A stretch of DNA of 64,000 bases, from contig JAGNEZ010000007.1 of assembly GCA_018003015.1 (NCBI GenBank), positions 62,001-126,000 of the forward strand. The letters are read 5' to 3'. This DNA is from Phycisphaerae bacterium. GTDB lineage: Bacteria > Planctomycetota > Phycisphaerae > UBA1845 > PWPN01. The notes beneath the pieces were generated by a model, which saw nothing but the letters and a program-made list of their open reading frames with translations, was not told where the DNA came from and ran no database searches. This document shows positions 17,859 to 26,983 of this stretch, piece by piece. The first letter of the stretch is position 1, and every line of letters begins with the position of its first letter. A program made the translations under genes and the position numbers.

Positions 17859-18692
17859 ATGAGGATTCTCCTGAGTAATGACGACGGCATCCTGGCCCCG
17901 GGTCTGGCCGCCTTGTGGAACGAGCTGCGGTCGTTGGGCGAAGTCGCGGTGGTGGCACCATCCTCGCCGCAATCTGCGGCTGCCCACGGCATCACCGTCC
18001 ACGGACCGATCGTGGTTCAGCGAGTCCACGTCCAGGACGCGTTCGTGGGCTACAGCGTATCCGGCCGGCCGGCGGATTGCGTCAAACTGGCCGTCACCGA
18101 GCTCCTCGACCGCAAGCCGGATCTGGTCGTCAGCGGCATCAACGACGGGGCCAATGTCAGCATCAACATCCTCTACTCCGGCACCGTGGCCGCCGCAGCC
18201 GAGGGAGCGCTGCTGGGTTGTCCGGCCATCGCGGTCTCCATGCGCCAGGGCCAGGAACGCGATTTCTCGCGAGCGGCCCGGCTCGCCCTGCCCATCATTC
18301 GCCGTCTCCTCGACAACGGGCTGGCAGCGGGACAGTTGATCAACGTCAACCTGCCCGACCTGACGCCCGGTGACCCGAAGGGCATTCGCGTCGTCCCGCA
18401 GGCAACACGCACCTTTCGCGACCGCTTCACCCGCCACACCGGCCCCGACCAGCTGGATTACTACTGGCTCAGCGGCGGGGACTTCGACTTCACCGAGAAA
18501 CACGAGGCGGAAGGCGACCTCGATGCGGTCGACAACGGATACATCGCCATCACCCCTCTCCAGTTTGATCTGACCGAGTACGACCTGATGCGGCATCTCG
18601 CGACGCTGAAGTGGGAGCAGGACGTGGCCGAGCCATGCCTCCCCGACGGCCCGTGGCAGACGGCGGGCCAAACGCCGAACGCCAATCGCTGA
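17859..18692 (+). CDS. surE: 5'/3'-nucleotidase SurE
   Basis: A 277-residue SurE, which hydrolyses 5'- and 3'-nucleotides and short polyphosphates with a divalent metal. The start at ATG 17859 places the active-site motif LLSNDDG at residues 4-10, as in all SurE proteins; an upstream open stretch is not part of the gene. Further family marks are VVAPSSPQSAAAHG, the segment SGRPADCVKLA, and VVSGINDGANV...YSGTVAAAAEG carrying the metal-binding Asn. The C-terminal end (GYIAITPLQFDLTEYD) is also typical. SurE is often near pcm or nlpD; here it is followed by the degenerate HAD gene, which has its own promoter. Confidence 0.96.
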   Translation: MRILLSNDDGILAPGLAALWNELRSLGEVAVVAPSSPQSAAAHGITVHGPIVVQRVHVQDAFVGYSVSGRPADCVKLAVTELLDRKPDLVVSGINDGANVSINILYSGTVAAAAEGALLGCPAIAVSMRQGQERDFSRAARLALPIIRRLLDNGLAAGQLINVNLPDLTPGDPKGIRVVPQATRTFRDRFTRHTGPDQLDYYWLSGGDFDFTEKHEAEGDLDAVDNGYIAITPLQFDLTEYDLMRHLATLKWEQDVAEPCLPDGPWQTAGQTPNANR

Positions 18693-18786
18693 CCAATGGG
18701 AGTTGACTGTCCCATCCCGGGCGTTGAGAGGAGAGCCGACACCCCGCCCCGGTTGCCGCAGCCCGCTGGTCGGCGGTTGGAGCCGG

Positions 18787-18815
18787 TTGCCCCGCGGGGC
18801 GAATGCGGCTATGGT
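18787..18815 (+). promoter_or_regulatory. Candidate promoter of the HAD-like gene
   Basis: TTGCCC (18787-18792) and TATGGT (18810-18815) are 17 bp apart. The ATG at 18823 would lie at the transcription start, another possible leaderless gene. Confidence 0.4.
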
Positions 18816-18822
18816 ACGCGCG

Positions 18823-19488
18823 ATGGGTTCGCTCAATACCATCATCGAGTTCGAAGGGCCGGTCGTCGATGTTCGCCGCCGCTGGTGGGCGGCCCACAAG
18901 ACGGCCGCAGCGGCTATCGGCCTGGATGGCCCGCCGGAAGAGGAGTTCTGGCGCCTGGTGCGCAAGGGCTCGCCCGATGGCATGATCATGCGGCATGCAC
19001 GGCCGCAGCAACTGCTCGAATACACCCGCATCCGGACCGAGCAGCAGGACAGTACTGCCCTGATGGCCCTCGATGAGCCCCAGCCCGTTCTGAAGGAGAA
19101 CCTCCGGGTCCTCAAACAGTTGGGAACCTGCCGCCTGATCACCACCTGCCGCAACCAGGAGGGCATCAACGCGACGCTGGACCGCCTCGATGTCTGGATG
19201 TGTTTCGAGCGCCGCATCATTCTGCCCGAAGACCGCAACCGACGACTGTCCCTACTCAGGGAACTGGCCGCCGGATACTCTTCGACCCTGGCGATTGTCG
19301 GCTCCGTACCGGTCGCTTTGGCCGCCGCCAACGCTGGCTGCCGATGCGTGGGCCTCAAGGATGGCCTGGCCTACCCGAGCAACCTCCGCCAGGTCGGTGT
19401 TGACGCGTTCTTCGACACGCTCGACGCGCTCACCGACGCGGTCATCTCGCGGCACGCTGATCTCCAACGCATCGGGTTGCACTTCTGA
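18823..19488 (+). CDS. Degenerate HAD-superfamily protein
   Basis: A 221-residue protein with the layout of a small HAD phosphatase of the phosphoglycolate phosphatase type. The first strand reads IIEFEGPVVD where active enzymes have DxDGTLxD: both catalytic Asp are Glu. Motif II is present as LITTC. Motif IV, normally GDxxxD, reads VGSVPVALAAANAGC and has lost its acidic residues. The cap region (AAAAIGLDGPPEEEFWRLV) and the end (FFDTLDALTDAV) keep the family pattern. I infer a protein that may bind a phosphorylated ligand but not hydrolyse it. The start at 18823 suits the promoter; ATG 18811 in the same frame is the alternative. Confidence 0.75.
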   Translation: MGSLNTIIEFEGPVVDVRRRWWAAHKTAAAAIGLDGPPEEEFWRLVRKGSPDGMIMRHARPQQLLEYTRIRTEQQDSTALMALDEPQPVLKENLRVLKQLGTCRLITTCRNQEGINATLDRLDVWMCFERRIILPEDRNRRLSLLRELAAGYSSTLAIVGSVPVALAAANAGCRCVGLKDGLAYPSNLRQVGVDAFFDTLDALTDAVISRHADLQRIGLHF

Positions 19489-19664
19489 TTCACCCGCTCC
19501 CGGCAACCGGTCGGGCCGCTTGTTGCCCAGCTTAACATCGACCGTCGGCGTACATTCCGGCGACTGAACACTGGTTATCCAACCGGGCGTTCTCGGCTCC
19601 AGGTCGGTGTCGGCACCCTCCATCTGTTGACTCCCACCGCTCGATCCTGCTCTTCGTCAACCGC

Positions 19665-19693
19665 TTGATTCTGGGCAGTCCGGTCGGTATACC
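19665..19693 (+). promoter_or_regulatory. Promoter of the Gfo/Idh/MocA gene
   Basis: TTGATT (19665-19670) and TATACC (19688-19693) are 17 bp apart and about 85 bp upstream of the ATG at 19780. Confidence 0.45.
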
Positions 19694-19779
19694 CATGTTC
19701 GAACCGGGTCCGCGCCGACCCGAAGCGGACATGATGTCACAAGATCCTACCCATCGGTTTGCGAAAGGAGATGGAGACA

Positions 19780-20967
19780 ATGGCCAAGGCCTGCAACGTC
19801 GCCCTGATCGGTCAGGGATTCATGGGACGGACACACAGCAACGCATATCTGAAGGTCAGCAAGTTCTTCAACGATCTGCCGCTCAACCCGGTCATGCACA
19901 CGGTGTTCGGCATGCCGGAGGAGAAGCCGGAGGCTTTCGCTCTGCGATGGGGCTGGAAGAACTTCAAGACCAACTGGAAGGAAGCGATTGCCGATCCGGA
20001 GGTGAACTACGTTGACGTCGTGACCCCGAACTACATGCATAAAGAGCCGGCGATGGCCGCCCTCGCCGCCAAGAAGCCGGTGGCCTCGGAGAAGCCGATT
20101 GCCGGCACGCTGGCCGACGCTCGGGAGATGGTTGAGGCCGCCAAGAAGGCCAAGGTGAAGACCTTCGTCTGGTACAATTACCGCCGCTGCCCGGCGGTGG
20201 CGTTGGCTCATCAACTGGTCCAGGAAGGCCGGCTCGGGCAGATCTACCACGTTCGCGCGATCTACCTGCAGGACTGGGGGGGCCCGGAGACCCCGTTGCT
20301 CTGGCGGTTCAAGAAGGAGCTGGCCGGCAGCGGCGCCCACGGCGACCTGAACGCTCACATCGTGGACATGTCCCGCTTCATCACCGGCGACGAGATCGTC
20401 GAGGTCAGCGGTGCGATCGCCGAGACGTTCATCAAGGAGCGGGTGATTCCGTCGCAGGGTTCGGCCGGCGGTATTGCCGCGGGAGCGAAGGGAGGCTTGA
20501 AGAAGGGCAAGTCCACCGTTGACGACGCGGTTCTGTTCCTGGCCCGGTTCAAGAAGGGCGCGGTTGCCAGCTTCGAGGCCACCCGCCTGGCCACCGGCTG
20601 CAAGAACCAGAACGGGATCGAGGTTCACGGCGACAAGGGCGCCATCCGGTTCCGCTTCGAGGACATGAACTACCTGGAGTTCTATGACAACACGCTGGAG
20701 AAGAAGCTCCAGGGCTGGAACAAGATCATGTGTACCTCTGGCGGGAACCATCCATACGTTGGGAACTGGTGGCCGGACGCCCACATCATCGGCTACGAGC
20801 ACGGCTTCGTGAACCAGGCCAGCGACATCATGCGGGTGCTTGGCGGCCAGAAACCGGTCGTGCCGATCCCCGACTTCGCCGACGCCTACGAGACCCAACG
20901 TGTCCTCGAGGCCGCTCTGCTCTCGGCCGAGAACCGCTGCGCGGTCAAGATGAGCGAGGTGAAGTAG
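19780..20967 (+). CDS. Gfo/Idh/MocA family oxidoreductase
   Basis: A 395-residue NAD(P)-dependent sugar or inositol dehydrogenase. The ATG at 19780 is preceded by AAAGGAGATGG. The N-terminal Rossmann domain shows VALIGQGFMGRTHSNAY, then DVVTPNYMHKEPAMAAL and the catalytic EKPIAGTL (EKP motif). The C-terminal domain has the family HGDLNAHIVDMSRFI and a late GYEHGFVNQASD segment. Substrates in this family include myo-inositol, aminated sugars and glucose; specificity cannot be fixed here. Related planctomycete proteins are often present in many copies. It has its own promoter and no co-directional neighbour within 500 bp. Confidence 0.92.
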   Translation: MAKACNVALIGQGFMGRTHSNAYLKVSKFFNDLPLNPVMHTVFGMPEEKPEAFALRWGWKNFKTNWKEAIADPEVNYVDVVTPNYMHKEPAMAALAAKKPVASEKPIAGTLADAREMVEAAKKAKVKTFVWYNYRRCPAVALAHQLVQEGRLGQIYHVRAIYLQDWGGPETPLLWRFKKELAGSGAHGDLNAHIVDMSRFITGDEIVEVSGAIAETFIKERVIPSQGSAGGIAAGAKGGLKKGKSTVDDAVLFLARFKKGAVASFEATRLATGCKNQNGIEVHGDKGAIRFRFEDMNYLEFYDNTLEKKLQGWNKIMCTSGGNHPYVGNWWPDAHIIGYEHGFVNQASDIMRVLGGQKPVVPIPDFADAYETQRVLEAALLSAENRCAVKMSEVK

Positions 20968-21487
20968 AGGCCGGTGCTGGTGCGGGGCCGGCGAGTGCGC
21001 TCAGTTTGGGTTTGCCCCCCGGTCGTTGCTGGCTGTCCCGCTGGTGAGGTCGCAAGCGGGACGGCTTCTGCGTCCGATTGGGTACGGCTCGGGCGAGGGC
21101 CCTGGGCTGGTGCTGCCGCCCTTCCCTGAATCCCAACTCAAGGCTTGGCAGGCATTTGCGGCGTTCTCGCCTGGTTTGCTGGCCATGCCTTCTGCAGAAA
21201 CAACGTTTGCGCCAAACGAACCCAATGAGCGGTCGGTGGCGATCCGTTGACCGCCAGCGGTTGGCCAAGGGGGAAGGCGCTGACCTTTGAGCCTATCCCA
21301 GCGGGTTGCGTGAGACAGCGAAGCTGCTTGAAGCAGCGCTGGCGCGACCGGGGTGCCGCGTGTCCTGAGATCGGTTCCACCCCAATACAGGGTATGAGGG
21401 TCGGGTGCCCTCGGCGGGTTTGGCGGCCGTGTCGCTGATCAAGTCTTGCCCGTGCGGCACGCACCGTCCTGGGATGGGGACTGGTGG
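20968..21487. other. Intergenic region with a small hairpin
   Basis: About 520 bp between convergent genes. The frames here are short and overlapping with no family resemblance. The only structure I see is an 8-bp perfect inverted repeat (21035-21042 with 21055-21062) about 70 bp after the oxidoreductase; it lacks a T-run, so it is at best a weak terminator. Confidence 0.4.
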
Positions 21488-22243
21488 TCAGTCACGCCCG
21501 TTGACCTGGTATGCCCCGCGCCAGTCGTTGAGGCGGATGCGGCAGAGATCGCGGAGCATGCGACTGCCGTCGCGGAGGAGCGAGACGCGGCTGTCGTGCA
21601 CGTGGTTCCAGCGTACCGGGAGTTCAACGACTCGGAGGCCGGATTTGGCCGCCAGATAGAGCAGTTCGACGTCGAAGGCGAAACGTTCGATTTTCTGGAG
21701 GGCGAAGATTGGGGTGATGGTCGTTCGGCGGAAGGCCTTGAAGCCGCACTGGGTGTCGCCCAGGTCGAGTCGGGTGATCCAGCGTACCATGTAGTTGAAC
21801 AGCCGCCCCGAACCGCGCCGGACGCGGCTCTGGGGCGTGCCGATCATTGACGGATTCACTGCCCGGGAGCCGATGGCCAGGTCACAAGTGCCCTCTTCGA
21901 TGGGGCGGATGAGGTGCAGGGCTTCGGAGATGGGAGCGGACAAGTCCGCGTCGGTGAAAAGGACGATATCTCCGCGGGCGTGGTTGAAGCCGGTGCGGAC
22001 GGCCGCCCCCTTGCCGCGGTTGGTTCCCTGCCGGACGAGTGTCACGGGCGGGTCCTGGGGGAGGAGTCGCGAGCGGAGCGCCTCGACCAGATCTGGGGTC
22101 GCGTCCGTGGAGCCATCGTCCACCACGATCACATCGACGGGCCGCCCATAGGGGCGGGCGAAGGCGAGGATCTCGCCCAGGGACGATTCAATGCAGTCGG
22201 CCTCGTTGTAGGCGGGCACAATAATGGACAACGACTCGTTCAT
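21488..22243 (-). CDS. DPM1-like family 2 glycosyltransferase
   Basis: A 251-residue cytoplasmic GT2 enzyme similar to dolichyl/polyprenyl-phosphate mannosyl- or glucosyltransferases. The ATG at 22243 overlaps the stop of the YfhO-like gene (ATGA), so the two are translationally coupled; the longer upstream frame is not needed. Motifs: LSIIVPAYNEADCI (nucleotide-sugar strand), VIVVDDGSTDATPDL, NRGKGAAVRTGF, and VLFTDADLSAPI with the metal-binding DAD. It ends without the multi-pass C-terminal region of some homologues. It probably charges a polyprenyl phosphate that the membrane partner could use as sugar donor; that link is inferred. Confidence 0.9.
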   Translation of the reverse strand: MNESLSIIVPAYNEADCIESSLGEILAFARPYGRPVDVIVVDDGSTDATPDLVEALRSRLLPQDPPVTLVRQGTNRGKGAAVRTGFNHARGDIVLFTDADLSAPISEALHLIRPIEEGTCDLAIGSRAVNPSMIGTPQSRVRRGSGRLFNYMVRWITRLDLGDTQCGFKAFRRTTITPIFALQKIERFAFDVELLYLAAKSGLRVVELPVRWNHVHDSRVSLLRDGSRMLRDLCRIRLNDWRGAYQVNGRD

Positions 22244-24738
22244 CGCCGCGAGAGGATCCCCACCATCATCAACAGACCGATGCCGCTCAGCGAGGCGATC
22301 AGCCCATGTTGGAAGCTTGCCGGCTCGAACCGGAACGTCACCTGGTGCTCCCCTGCGGGCACTGAGACGCCGCGGAAGATCCCGTTGACCTTCCACAACT
22401 CGGCTGGGTTACCGTCCAGATAGACGTTCCAGCCGGGATAGTGGAGGTCACACCATACCAGCATCTGTCGGCGGTTCAAGGAGACCTTGGCTGTAGCGGA
22501 GGAGAAGCCGTAGTATTCGATCGTCACGGTGGTGCTGTGGGCCTCACCTGGCTCAGCCAGGGCTTGTGCGCGGTCGGCCGGTGCCTCCGCCACCGCGGTT
22601 TGAGCGAGATCCAGTTGGCCGCTCTTGAGGCGAGCCAGAGCCGCAGCGAGGGAGTCTACCGCTTCCACCCGATCCACGAGGAACGCGCGTGGCAGCTCCT
22701 TTTCGGGGCGAACGCGGTAGAGCTTGACGTTGCCGGGCAACGGCACCTCCTGCCAGTCTGGATGCTCGAAGGGCTTAGCCGACATGAGATACCGAATCCC
22801 GAGCAGTGGCAGGAGGGGTGAATCGAGGGCCTTTTTCCGCTCGATGGTCATGATGATGTTGTACATGAGCAGGTTCTGCGGCTCGATGGCCTTCATGAAT
22901 TCCGCGAAGTCGGTGAGGATGATCGAGTCATAGCCCCCGTAGTCCTGGAGGCCGTAGAGGCCCGGCTGGTTGGCATAGAAGACCTTCTCGGGGCCGAACC
23001 GACCGACGCGGAACAAGCCCTTGTCTTCCTGCATGTGCTGGATTGAGGCTGGGACGCGGCCGAGGACGGCTGGATCCGCGTGGGTATTGAAGGAGAAGCT
23101 AGCCTGCCCGAGGTCGAGGGCCACCAGGGACAGGGCCGCCAGGGAGACGGCCGGGGCGGCGTGCGGCCTGTGCGACTGCCACCAGGCCGTCGCCAGGGTC
23201 GTGGTCGCGATGAGCACGAGCGTTCCGAGCCGCCAGCCGTTGAGCCACAGCAGGCCGGCCAGATCGGCGGGTGCCTTGAACACACCCCGGGCTCGGGTAT
23301 CGGCGGTCAACAGGGAGGCGGCCAGCGACTCCATAGGTTCCGGTAGGAAGAACAAGGCGCTTGTCCCGGCGAAGACGGCCACTCCGAACACCACGAGGAG
23401 CGTGGCCACCTCGCGGCGAGTCTTTCCAGTCGCGGCCACGAGCCGGTCGTACCAGTACTGAGCCCCGGTCGCGGCCAGGTAGGTTCCCGCGAAGACCGCC
23501 AAAAGGAGCCACCGGTACGGCGTGCGTACCTGATCAGCGCCGGGAACGAGGTGGAAGAACGCCCGGTAGACGGGTGTCACCAGGGCGAACGCCAGGGCCA
23601 GGGCGATCAACAGGCAGAAGAAGAGTCGCTCCCGAGCGGGCACCCAGAGTCCCAGCAGGGCAAACGCCAATGGAATCACGCCGAAGTACCAGCCTGACTC
23701 AACGTAGTTCTTCGGCCCGAAGTAGTGGAAGTCGTCACCCGTGGCGCTGGTGATCGGATGCCAGGCGTGATCATGCAGGTCCAAGGACTCGTGCCTGGCC
23801 GGATTGCCGAACGCGTCGGGCACGACCAGGGTGAGGAGTTCGCGGGGCCACAATGCGCTGGTCCTGGCGGTCTCCCAGCTTCCCTGACCCGCCCGAACGT
23901 TGCGTTTCATCACTTCGAGGAAGGGCAGGATCTGCGGAGCGGATATCACGGCGGCCATGAAGGCGACGGCGGCCACCTTACCCAGGAAGATGCCGCACCT
24001 GGAGGCTGACCGATGCCGTGCCGCCAGGCGAACGCCGGCCACTATGGTGAAGAGCCCGCAGGCCGCGAACGAGTAGAATGCGATTTCGAAGAAGCCTGAC
24101 AGGATGGGCAGGGCAAACAGCAGCGAACCGAGGAACAGGCCGCGGAGCCTGCCTCCCGACGCGCGCGGCTCGGCCATGACATCGATCCAGAGGAGCATGA
24201 GTGGGAGCCAGATGATCGAGCCGAGCAGCATAGGCCACAGCACGCGTACGGCCAGGAATCCGCCCATCGCGAAGGTGACGCCACCGACCGCGGCTCCGAA
24301 TTCCCCGGCGCCGAAGCGGCGGAAGAGCAGGTAGGTGAACACTCCGCCGAGGAGCAGATGCAGCCAGGTGAAGATCGCGTAGGCGTGGAGCACGGGGGCG
24401 AACCAGGACACGGCCCAGAAGATCGCGTTCAACGGGTAGAACGTGGACGCCTGCCCGGTGGTGTAGATGGGATGGCCGCAGAAGCTAGCCGGGTTCCAGA
24501 GGGGCAGTTCGCCGGCGGCCAGGCTTCGCCGCTGGAACTCCTTCCAGGGGAGGTTCTCGTTGACCATATCGCCGATCAATGCGTTGTGGACGGGCCCTGG
24601 GTCAGCCGGCTGGTGAGGCGGATTGTGGGCCACGATGTCGAGCGGCATGAGGACTTTGCCGCCGAAGATCGACGGCCCGAGCCAGATCGCGAGGGCGAGA
24701 GCCAGGAATAGCGCGAAACGCGGCGTTGTCCACTTCAA
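22240..24738 (-). CDS. YfhO family integral membrane protein
   Basis: An 832-residue multi-pass protein. It begins with TTG at 24738 after AAGG, and an N-terminal membrane segment (FALFLALALAIWLGPSIFGG) follows at once. Early conserved residues, such as MVNENLPWKEFQRRSLAAGELPLWNP split over the first loop, and at least ten further hydrophobic segments match YfhO/GT-C-like proteins. The C-terminal 250 residues are a soluble beta-rich domain (DLHYPGWNVYLDGNPAE, FRFEPASF) and a last membrane helix. YfhO of Bacillus is implicated in glycosylating lipoteichoic acid. The overlap with a DPM1-like gene supports a polyprenyl-phosphate-sugar-dependent glycosyltransferase role here. Confidence 0.87.
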   Translation of the reverse strand: MKWTTPRFALFLALALAIWLGPSIFGGKVLMPLDIVAHNPPHQPADPGPVHNALIGDMVNENLPWKEFQRRSLAAGELPLWNPASFCGHPIYTTGQASTFYPLNAIFWAVSWFAPVLHAYAIFTWLHLLLGGVFTYLLFRRFGAGEFGAAVGGVTFAMGGFLAVRVLWPMLLGSIIWLPLMLLWIDVMAEPRASGGRLRGLFLGSLLFALPILSGFFEIAFYSFAACGLFTIVAGVRLAARHRSASRCGIFLGKVAAVAFMAAVISAPQILPFLEVMKRNVRAGQGSWETARTSALWPRELLTLVVPDAFGNPARHESLDLHDHAWHPITSATGDDFHYFGPKNYVESGWYFGVIPLAFALLGLWVPARERLFFCLLIALALAFALVTPVYRAFFHLVPGADQVRTPYRWLLLAVFAGTYLAATGAQYWYDRLVAATGKTRREVATLLVVFGVAVFAGTSALFFLPEPMESLAASLLTADTRARGVFKAPADLAGLLWLNGWRLGTLVLIATTTLATAWWQSHRPHAAPAVSLAALSLVALDLGQASFSFNTHADPAVLGRVPASIQHMQEDKGLFRVGRFGPEKVFYANQPGLYGLQDYGGYDSIILTDFAEFMKAIEPQNLLMYNIIMTIERKKALDSPLLPLLGIRYLMSAKPFEHPDWQEVPLPGNVKLYRVRPEKELPRAFLVDRVEAVDSLAAALARLKSGQLDLAQTAVAEAPADRAQALAEPGEAHSTTVTIEYYGFSSATAKVSLNRRQMLVWCDLHYPGWNVYLDGNPAELWKVNGIFRGVSVPAGEHQVTFRFEPASFQHGLIASLSGIGLLMMVGILSRR

Positions 24739-25006
24739 GCGAGGCTACCTTGCGGCGAACCGACCCACCCACGGGCGGACCCGTGGCTCCATACGTGCGG
24801 ACATTCTAACGGGGTGGGGCTGGAGATGCACGCGACCTGCGGTTATCAGACCGTCCATCGACCTCCGACCGCCGACGTTTGCCTTTCGGCAGGCTGGGGG
24901 ACGGTTCACCCCGGGGAGTTGAAGCCTTGATTCGATCGTGCCGATGTCAAGACAGAAGGGGCGACGTGATCTGATCGATCATGGACTGTTCTGACGAGAC
25001 GACGCG

Positions 25007-26248
25007 ATGCCAGAGAAACTGCACACGTTCTTACTTGACGAGTCCCGAGGGGACCTGGAGTCTTTCCGGAAGCCGTTCGATGATCAGGAGCAGCTTCAGG
25101 TGGTGGGTCTATGTACTCGCCTACGGGAACTCCAGCCGCACATCCAGTGCTCGCGCATTGACGTGATGATCGTGAATCTGGATACCCCTGATGAGAAGAC
25201 CGGCCCAGCGGCGGTGCAGCGCATCGCCGAGCTGAATCCCCGATGCGGCATCATCGGCGTCAGCAAGAACAAGCAGTCGGACGCCATCATGTCGGCGATG
25301 CGTTCGGGGTGCTGGCGGTTCGTTCACTGGCCGATTGACCCGACCGACCTGACCGCTGCTCTGGACCACATCCGGCGGATCCGCATGCCGCAGCGTGACA
25401 CCTGCCAGTACATCTGCGTGATGGCATCGGCCGGAGGCGCCGGGGCGACCACGCTGGCCACGAACCTCGCGGTTGAACTGGCAACTGTTGTTGAGAGCCG
25501 CTGTGCCCTGATTGATCTTGACCTCGAGTTTCCGGAAGTTGCCGCGGCCTACGACTTCCGACCCTCGCACAGCATCATGGACCTTTTGGCGAGTGACACC
25601 GAGATTGACCGGATGCTTGTCGAGCAGGCCATGGAGCACCTGCAGTGCAACGTATCGATCCTGCCCGGCTCGGAGGGCATCGGCAACCCGTGGGATATCG
25701 CCCCAGAGCGGATTCAGGGGCTGCTCCGGGTGCTGAGCGACATGTTTCCGTTCGCGGTCCTGAGCATGCCGCGCACGCTATCGCCCCTGGCCGCGGAAGC
25801 CCTGGCCGTTGCCCATCGGGTGTTCATCGTCAGCCAGCTTTCCGTTCCTCATCTCCGTAACGCCCTGTTCATCCACGACAGGTTGGCCGAGATGAGCCTT
25901 TCGAAGGATGGGATCGACCTGGTTCTGAATCGCTGCGACTCCGCTTTTGAGCGGATCGCCATCGAGGATGTGGAGGCCAAGCTCGGGCGGCCGGTGTACG
26001 CCCGCATTCCCAACGACTACAAGAACGTTTGCGCCGCCCGCGACCACGGGCGAATGCTCATGGCCTACTGCCCCACCAGTCGGGTGCGTCATGCGATCGT
26101 GGACATCGTCAAGCGTCTGGTCCGCGAGCAGATCGGCGAACCCTCGGTCAAGTCCGATGGTGGCTCGAGGCTTGGTTCGCTGCTGGGTCTGTTCCGCAAG
26201 CCGCGTGAGACGGCTCCGCAACCGAGCGAGGCGTGCAGCTGCCCCTGA
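25007..26248 (+). CDS. CpaE/TadZ-like pilus-assembly ATPase, orphan
   Basis: A 413-residue protein with two domains. Residues 1-125 form an atypical receiver domain (VMIVNLDTPDEKTGPAAVQRI, GIIGVSKNKQSDAIMSAM). Residues from about 135 form a MinD/ParA-like P-loop domain whose Walker A reads SAGGAGATTLATNLA, i.e. lacking the usual lysines, as in TadZ/CpaE proteins; Walker A' is CALIDLDLEFPEVAAAYDF. CpaE/TadZ localises Flp pilus machinery to a cell pole. No cpaF/tadA, pilin or tadB/C genes are near, so it is either an orphan or works with a distant cluster. Polar placement of another machine is also possible. Confidence 0.85.
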   Translation: MPEKLHTFLLDESRGDLESFRKPFDDQEQLQVVGLCTRLRELQPHIQCSRIDVMIVNLDTPDEKTGPAAVQRIAELNPRCGIIGVSKNKQSDAIMSAMRSGCWRFVHWPIDPTDLTAALDHIRRIRMPQRDTCQYICVMASAGGAGATTLATNLAVELATVVESRCALIDLDLEFPEVAAAYDFRPSHSIMDLLASDTEIDRMLVEQAMEHLQCNVSILPGSEGIGNPWDIAPERIQGLLRVLSDMFPFAVLSMPRTLSPLAAEALAVAHRVFIVSQLSVPHLRNALFIHDRLAEMSLSKDGIDLVLNRCDSAFERIAIEDVEAKLGRPVYARIPNDYKNVCAARDHGRMLMAYCPTSRVRHAIVDIVKRLVREQIGEPSVKSDGGSRLGSLLGLFRKPRETAPQPSEACSCP

Positions 26249-26664
26249 CGGGCCGGCGCGGGTCGGCACCGGAATTTCAGCCTGACTGCGAGAGCCGATG
26301 AAGAGCGGTCCCTGGCTTCCCAGCCTTGCCGCCGTTTGCCTCTTGGCGGGTATGGGTTGGCCAGCCGGCCGGGGCGGGCTCGTAGGTCCCATTCCAGCAG
26401 GGATACGAGAACCTGGGCATGTTCTGATGCGACGAGTTCGCTCGCGGGGAGCTGCAGCGATGCGGAGAAAGGGGCGCGGATCGGGATCGCCCCGGGGTGG
26501 CCGACCGGCCCGGGGATTCGCCCTCGGCGGGAAGGGTGGCTGAAGCGACCTTGCGACAGGCCGGCGGTCATCCGCATAGACAGGCTGACCTTCTTTCCGA
26601 AGCCGCGGTCGAGTTTGCCGCCCGATTAGTCACCGGCCGATCACGTCTCGGCCCGGGAAAACGC
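26249..26664. other. Intergenic region without recognised genes
   Basis: Overlapping short frames rich in Arg and Gly occur here and down to 26900, but none has a family motif or a convincing ribosome-binding site. No repeat or hairpin of note was seen. Confidence 0.4.
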
Positions 26665-26692
26665 TTGTCTTGGGAGGGAGAAAGCGTATACT
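26665..26692 (+). promoter_or_regulatory. Candidate promoter upstream of the FG-GAP protein
   Basis: TTGTCT (26665-26670) and TATACT (26687-26692) are 16 bp apart. The gene begins about 290 bp downstream, which implies a long leader if this is its promoter. Confidence 0.35.
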
Positions 26693-26983
26693 GGCAGAAT
26701 GGTACCCGAGCGAAGTGTTTCGGGCATGACTGGGGGCGTCGGCCTGGCAGAGGAAGGGAGCTTTTTCCGCAGGGCCGCATCCCACCCAAAAGCGAGAGGC
26801 ATGGGCACTTCCGAACCATGAGCTTCGCTCTGCAGGTTGACGAGTTCGCCGGTGAGCCTGGCCGGGCGGAATCGCCAACCTGACCATTCGTATTTGAGAA
26901 GATTCGTCGACCGGCCTCCCGAGACAAGCCTGGAAGTTGAGGGGGAGGTCACCTGAGCACGCCGGAAATGGAGGAGAAACGCC

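Noticed and set aside
17796-19358. 520-codon minus-strand frame across surE and the HAD gene
   Set aside because: It runs antisense to two recognised genes and crosses their boundary and both predicted promoters. The translation has no fold-like pattern.
19681-19740. tRNA-like GTTCGAACC in the region before the Gfo/Idh/MocA gene
   Set aside because: No acceptor or anticodon stem could be paired around it.
26497-26883. 128-codon frame before the FG-GAP gene
   Set aside because: No ribosome-binding site, no family, and it includes the predicted promoter at 26665-26692. It overlaps several similar frames in other phases.
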